16,157 nt of DNA from H111-94 sp034436045 (GTDB lineage: Bacteria > Chloroflexota > Ktedonobacteria > Ktedonobacterales > Ktedonobacteraceae). The position numbers were made by a program, and so were the translations under genes. Below, piece after piece: positions 13,012-16,157 of this stretch; positions within the stretch are counted from its first letter, which is position 1; each line of letters begins with the position of its first letter. Location of the stretch: the NCBI GenBank assembly GCA_034436045.1, contig DAOTVZ010000125.1:1-16157 (forward strand), given 5' to 3'. The notes beneath the pieces are model-generated. The model saw only the letters and a list, made by a program, of their open reading frames with translations. It did not search any database and was not told the origin of the DNA.

Positions 13012-14733
13012 ATGGCCAGAAAAAAAACACGCATTAGCCGTGTTTCACAGATAATCCGTTTCTTTCGCGTCTCGCGTTTACTGCTCTGGACAATCTGGGT
13101 CATCTACCGCGAGCGCAAGCGCGTTATTCGCGCGCATGAGCGTGGCAACTACGATGTGCAGCCCAATATCGAGGTGCTGATTCAGGTACTGGTAGCCTTT
13201 CGCAAGACGGCTATTCAACTGGGCGTGCTGATGATTAAACTCGGCCAGTTCCTCAGTTCGCGTGCCGACCTGCTACCGGAACAGGCCCTCAAAGTACTCG
13301 CCTCTTTGCAGGACGAGGTGCCGCCGGAGCCGTTTGATCACGTCGTCTCCGTTATCGAGACAGAGCTGGGCAAGCCGGTGGACGAAGTATTCAGCTTCAT
13401 CGAGCGCAAATGTACCGCCGCCGCCTCGCTGGGACAGGTTCACAAAGCTACCCTGGCCTCAACCGGCAAAACCGTTGCCGTTAAGGTGCAGCGCCCACAT
13501 ATCGAACAGCTTGTAGCGATGGACTTGAGTACCATCAAGTTCGTTATTCGTGTGATTACTCGCTTTGTAGATGTTAGCGAATTTATTGATTTGATGGCCA
13601 TTTACCGCGAGTTTAAACGAACTACTTATGAGGAGATTGACTTTGTGCGCGAAGCGGCCAACGCAAAACGCTTCAAAGAAATGTTCAAAGACGATCCCAC
13701 CATCTACATTCCAGATATGTATGATGATTATGCAACCAAACGTCTGCTGGTGATGGAGTGGATCGATGGTATCAAGATTAACGATTATGCAGCGCTGGAT
13801 GCCAACCATATCAGCCGCATCGAAGTGGCGAAACGTACTGTGCAGGCATATTTCCGGCAATTTTTTGTTGAGGGTTTCTTCCATGCCGACCCCCATCCCG
13901 GTAATCTGCTGGTCAAGAGTGGCGTCACCACTGAGGATGGTGGCCCTGTCATCGCCTTTCTGGACTTCGGCATGGTCGGCACGCTGAGTCGTGGTATGAA
14001 GAAATCGTTAAAAGACCTTTTCCTGGCCTTCCTGGCGCGGGATTCGCGCGCGCTGGTCAGGGCATTGGAGCGTCTGGGCTTCATCGGCGAGGGGGCCAAC
14101 ATGACTTCGATTGAGCGTGGTATGGGACTGATGATGGAGCAGTATTATGGCATGACGCTCGGTGAGGCGCGTGAGATGGATATTCCCGAAGTGGGACGCG
14201 ATGTGGAGAACCTGCTTTACGGCCAACCATTCCAGATTCCAGCGCAATTCGCCTTTACGGGCCGTGCCATCGGCACATTGACTGGTGTCTCGACCGGTTT
14301 AGCGCCAGAGTTCAACTTCGTTGAGGTGGCCCTGCCCTACGCGCGTAAGTTCCTGGGGCTGGACTCCGAAAATATTGGTCAGACCGTTCAACAGACGCTG
14401 ACACAACTACTCGATGCCGGGCGTGTCCTGCTGACGCTGCCGCGTTCCCTGGAGCAGGTTATCAGCAAGATCGAGACAGGCCAGCTTGAGGTCAGGGTGG
14501 CCGACCCGATGCCACAACGCGGGCGGGGCCGACGTGGACGCAGACGCAACGGACGTAACGGCAGCAACGCAGTGGCAAGCAGCCCTGGTGGCGGCCTGAG
14601 CTGGGCTTTCATGTTCACTGTTGCTGTTGCTGCCGGCGTCTTTCTGATGTCTACTGCGCACCTGATGCTCGCCGGCTGGCTCTGCTTCGGCTTTGCGGGT
14701 TTCACTGCATTGGGGTTACTGGTGAGGCGTTGA
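13012..14733 (+). CDS. ABC1/UbiB-family atypical kinase with C-terminal membrane hairpin
   Basis: A protein of 573 residues. Family members (UbiB/COQ8/AarF) are atypical kinases or ATPases that support quinone biosynthesis or lipid handling at the membrane. Signature motifs: KLGQ (76-79) in IKLGQFLSSRADLLP, the Ala-rich loop AAASLGQVHKA (136-146), Lys158 (VAVKVQRP), Glu208 and Asp210 (EEIDF), HADPHPGNLL (291-300) and DFG (318-320). An N-terminal hydrophobic, basic segment (about 15-35) may touch the membrane. A very basic linker, RGRGRRGRRRNGRNG (503-517), is followed by two hydrophobic helices (about 530-549 and 551-570), the usual UbiB anchor. The start is ATG at 13012, with AAAGG seven bases upstream; the frame stays open back to 12928 without a ribosome site. 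Neighbours give no pathway clue, and the link to ubiquinone itself is unproven here. Confidence 0.92.
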   Translation: MARKKTRISRVSQIIRFFRVSRLLLWTIWVIYRERKRVIRAHERGNYDVQPNIEVLIQVLVAFRKTAIQLGVLMIKLGQFLSSRADLLPEQALKVLASLQDEVPPEPFDHVVSVIETELGKPVDEVFSFIERKCTAAASLGQVHKATLASTGKTVAVKVQRPHIEQLVAMDLSTIKFVIRVITRFVDVSEFIDLMAIYREFKRTTYEEIDFVREAANAKRFKEMFKDDPTIYIPDMYDDYATKRLLVMEWIDGIKINDYAALDANHISRIEVAKRTVQAYFRQFFVEGFFHADPHPGNLLVKSGVTTEDGGPVIAFLDFGMVGTLSRGMKKSLKDLFLAFLARDSRALVRALERLGFIGEGANMTSIERGMGLMMEQYYGMTLGEAREMDIPEVGRDVENLLYGQPFQIPAQFAFTGRAIGTLTGVSTGLAPEFNFVEVALPYARKFLGLDSENIGQTVQQTLTQLLDAGRVLLTLPRSLEQVISKIETGQLEVRVADPMPQRGRGRRGRRRNGRNGSNAVASSPGGGLSWAFMFTVAVAAGVFLMSTAHLMLAGWLCFGFAGFTALGLLVRR

Positions 14734-14746
14734 ACGGAAACTTTGC

Positions 14747-14813
14747 TTGTCTCACCGTCTCTCTCATGTTATCATAATCGCAGAGCAGAGCATTCCCATG
14801 AGCAATGAGACAA
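14747..14813. promoter_or_regulatory. Nested inverted repeats between the UbiB-family and map genes
   Basis: TTGTCTCA (14747-14754) faces TGAGACAA (14806-14813), and inside them CTCATG (14763-14768) faces CATGAG (14797-14802). Together they can form one long interrupted stem in the 139-base gap. No T-tract follows, so a terminator role is doubtful. It may be a leader structure or operator for map. A weak TTGATC with a -10-like element (about 14828-14855) follows. Confidence 0.35.
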
Positions 14814-14872
14814 CGCTTGATGATGCGTTGATCCTTTTTACATTAGCGATGATAAGAGAGTAACTGGATATT

Positions 14873-15691
14873 ATGACACAACTGAATATAAAATCGGAGA
14901 AAGAGATTGCGCTGATGCGCAAAGCCGGGCTACTGGCGTGGGAGGCGCATCAGATTGCTGCCAGTATGGTCAGGCCGGGTGTCACAACCGGCGAGATCAA
15001 TGCGGCGATTGAGCGCTACTTTGCCGAGCAAAAGGCTATTCCTCTCTTTAAAGGTGTGCCAAGCAATACGGGCAATGTGCCGTTTCCCGCCGCTGCCTGT
15101 ATCTCCGTCAACGAACAACTGGTGCATGGCATTCCCGGCCCGCGCGTGCTGAAAGAAGGTGATGTAGTGAGCATTGACCTGGGTTGCAAGCTAAATGGCT
15201 GGTGCAGCGATGCGGCAGCGACGCACCCGGTTGGCAAGGTTTCCCCTAAAGTGCAGCGATTACTGGATGTAACGGAGGGCACGTTGCGGCTGGCTATCGA
15301 GCTTATTCCGCAAAAAAAACGCTGGAGTGAGGTAGCGCGTGAGTTAGAGGCATATGTCAAGGCGGCAGGCTTTGCGGTGGTAGAGGGGCTGGTCGGTCAT
15401 GGCATTGGACGCAGCATGCATGAAGACCCCCAGGTGCCCAACTATGTAAACCTGACCTACGAGGCGCTGGGCGACTTCCCACTCAAGCCGGGGCTGGTCA
15501 TCGCTGTTGAGCCGATGGTGACTATGAGTAGCAAAAAGCTCAAAACCCTCAATGATCACTGGACGATTGTGGCCGCCGATGGACACCCCACCGCACACTT
15601 CGAACACACGCTGGCCATCACCAGACACGGCGTTGAAGTGCTGACTGCTGGCCCTCACGGCGAAGGTTGGGCCATGACGGTCAGGGATTAA
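14873..15691 (+). CDS. map: Type I methionine aminopeptidase
   Basis: A protein of 272 residues, close to the normal length. It removes the N-terminal methionine from new proteins using two metal ions. All five metal ligands of the family are visible with correct spacing: Asp102 and Asp113 (VVSIDLGCKLNGWCSDA), His176 (VGHGIGRSMHEDP), Glu213 (IAVEPMV) and Glu244 (HFEHTLAIT). His85 (LVHGIP) matches the substrate-contacting histidine. There is no N-terminal zinc-finger or SH3-binding extension. The start ATG has only a modest purine-rich site upstream. Many bacteria carry map near ribosomal protein genes; here it stands alone, so it may be an extra copy. Its stop codon overlaps that of the convergent J-domain gene. 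Confidence 0.95.
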   Translation: MTQLNIKSEKEIALMRKAGLLAWEAHQIAASMVRPGVTTGEINAAIERYFAEQKAIPLFKGVPSNTGNVPFPAAACISVNEQLVHGIPGPRVLKEGDVVSIDLGCKLNGWCSDAAATHPVGKVSPKVQRLLDVTEGTLRLAIELIPQKKRWSEVARELEAYVKAAGFAVVEGLVGHGIGRSMHEDPQVPNYVNLTYEALGDFPLKPGLVIAVEPMVTMSSKKLKTLNDHWTIVAADGHPTAHFEHTLAITRHGVEVLTAGPHGEGWAMTVRD

Positions 15692-16047
15692 TTTGTTCGC
15701 AGTTCTTTTCTGAGTTCGCGTACAAAGCCGATAATGCCTTCCTTCCAGGTCATTTTCGGCTCTTTCGGCGCGGCTCGTCGCTGTTTCTGCTGGCTCCGAA
15801 TGGCACTTGCCACCATCTCCGCTTGTTGGTAGCGGCGCAGCAGGGTATCATAAGCCGCGCGTCTGGTCGCATCACTCAGCACCTCGTAAGCCTCATTAAG
15901 CTTCTTGATGCGGTCTTCCCTGGCCTGCTTATTCAGATCGGGATGATACATACGTGCCAGACGTCGGTATGACTGTTTAATCTGCTCTAGTGTCGCTGTG
16001 GCCGGAACTTCCAGCAGCGCATAATAATCCGGTAATGGTGTACTCAT
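15688..16047 (-). CDS. Small J-domain protein (DnaJ-like co-chaperone)
   Basis: A protein of 119 residues. Residues 6-70 form a J-domain: DYYALLEVPATATLEQIKQSYRRL style helices I and II, the essential HPD motif (35-37, MYHPDLN), then helix III and DATRRAAYD. J-domains stimulate the ATPase of a DnaK-type chaperone. The Gly/Phe region, zinc finger and substrate-binding domain of true DnaJ are absent. The remainder (about 71-119) is a charged helix ending in GFVRELRKELRTN, possibly amphipathic and membrane- or partner-binding. It is a stand-alone J-protein rather than DnaJ itself. The start ATG has GAGTG about six bases upstream. The gene ends four bases into map from the opposite strand, without an intervening terminator. 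Confidence 0.9.
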   Translation of the reverse strand: MSTPLPDYYALLEVPATATLEQIKQSYRRLARMYHPDLNKQAREDRIKKLNEAYEVLSDATRRAAYDTLLRRYQQAEMVASAIRSQQKQRRAAPKEPKMTWKEGIIGFVRELRKELRTN

Positions 16048-16074
16048 CGTTTACACTCACTCTACATTGGCCTC

Positions 16075-16146
16075 GTAGGGGCGTGATTCATCACGCCCTG
16101 AAAGCAGCTCAACGGGCAAGCAGGGCGTGATGAATCATGCCCCTAC
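16075..16146. repeat. Nested palindromic repeat (MITE- or REP-like)
   Basis: Two 26-base arms (16075-16100 and 16121-16146) form an inverted repeat with 25 of 26 positions matching; the one exception still allows a G-T pair. Each arm is itself near-palindromic around GGGCGTGA-TTCA-TCACGCCC. The arms are separated by 20 bases. Repeats of the GGGGCGTGATTCATC type are dispersed in some Chloroflexota genomes (from memory). It lies just upstream of the J-domain gene and so also covers its promoter region. Confidence 0.75.
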
Positions 16147-16157
16147 TGTGGTCGGTT

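Noticed and set aside
1..16157. CRISPR array, tRNA, rRNA or transposase
   Set aside because: No regularly spaced direct repeats, no cloverleaf or rRNA signature and no transposase-like frame were seen on reading both strands.

Overview
The window reads as bacterial chromosome, most likely from Chloroflexota and probably Ktedonobacteria. This is an inference from the gene types and their style, not from a marker gene. The pointers are a secreted sedolisin without a long propeptide, a zinc-ribbon membrane protein of the kind common there, a PrsW-type protease with a Pro/Tyr-rich N-terminus, soluble multi-domain histidine kinases, a DUF4395/thioredoxin pair, frequent TTG and GTG starts, and dispersed GGGGCGTGATTCATC-type palindromes. 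No rRNA, tRNA, CRISPR array, insertion sequence or prophage was seen.

Layout. Positions 1-4600 are read on the minus strand: the first codons of a possible exported protein (1-75), a secreted S53 peptidase with a clear terminator (194-1387), about 730 bases without a gene that hold several inverted repeats, and a cysI/siroheme-dehydrogenase pair (2114-4598). From 4943 to 11172 the genes are on the plus strand: a zinc-ribbon single-pass membrane protein, a PrsW-family intramembrane protease, and a tight three-gene phosphotransfer operon (PAS-GAF kinase, single-domain receiver, receiver-kinase fusion). From 11194 to 12813 they are on the minus strand: a decayed HEPN/nucleotidyltransferase remnant, then a DUF4395 membrane protein and a membrane-anchored thioredoxin-like protein. 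From 13012 to 15691 there are two plus-strand genes, an ABC1/UbiB-family kinase and a type I methionine aminopeptidase. The aminopeptidase meets a minus-strand J-domain protein tail to tail, and the window ends in a nested palindromic repeat.

How the parts work together. CysI and the precorrin-2 dehydrogenase form one functional unit: the dehydrogenase helps make siroheme, which is the cofactor of CysI. The DUF4395/thioredoxin pair is a thiol-redox unit. The most interesting regulatory observation is that these two sulfur/redox operons, more than 8 kb apart, share the same promoter layout: TTGACA, 18 bases, TATAGT or TATACT, 20 bases, then an identical TTTGTTGAT element inside a TTGA-N9-TCAA dyad. 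The zinc-ribbon protein has the topology of an anti-sigma factor and lies next to PrsW, whose known Bacillus relative cleaves an anti-sigma factor. The pair may therefore be substrate and protease, but that is speculative.

No complete unknown system is evident. Most genes belong to known families. The novelty lies in the shared control element, the zinc-ribbon/PrsW pairing, the toxin-antitoxin-like remnant and the palindromic repeats.
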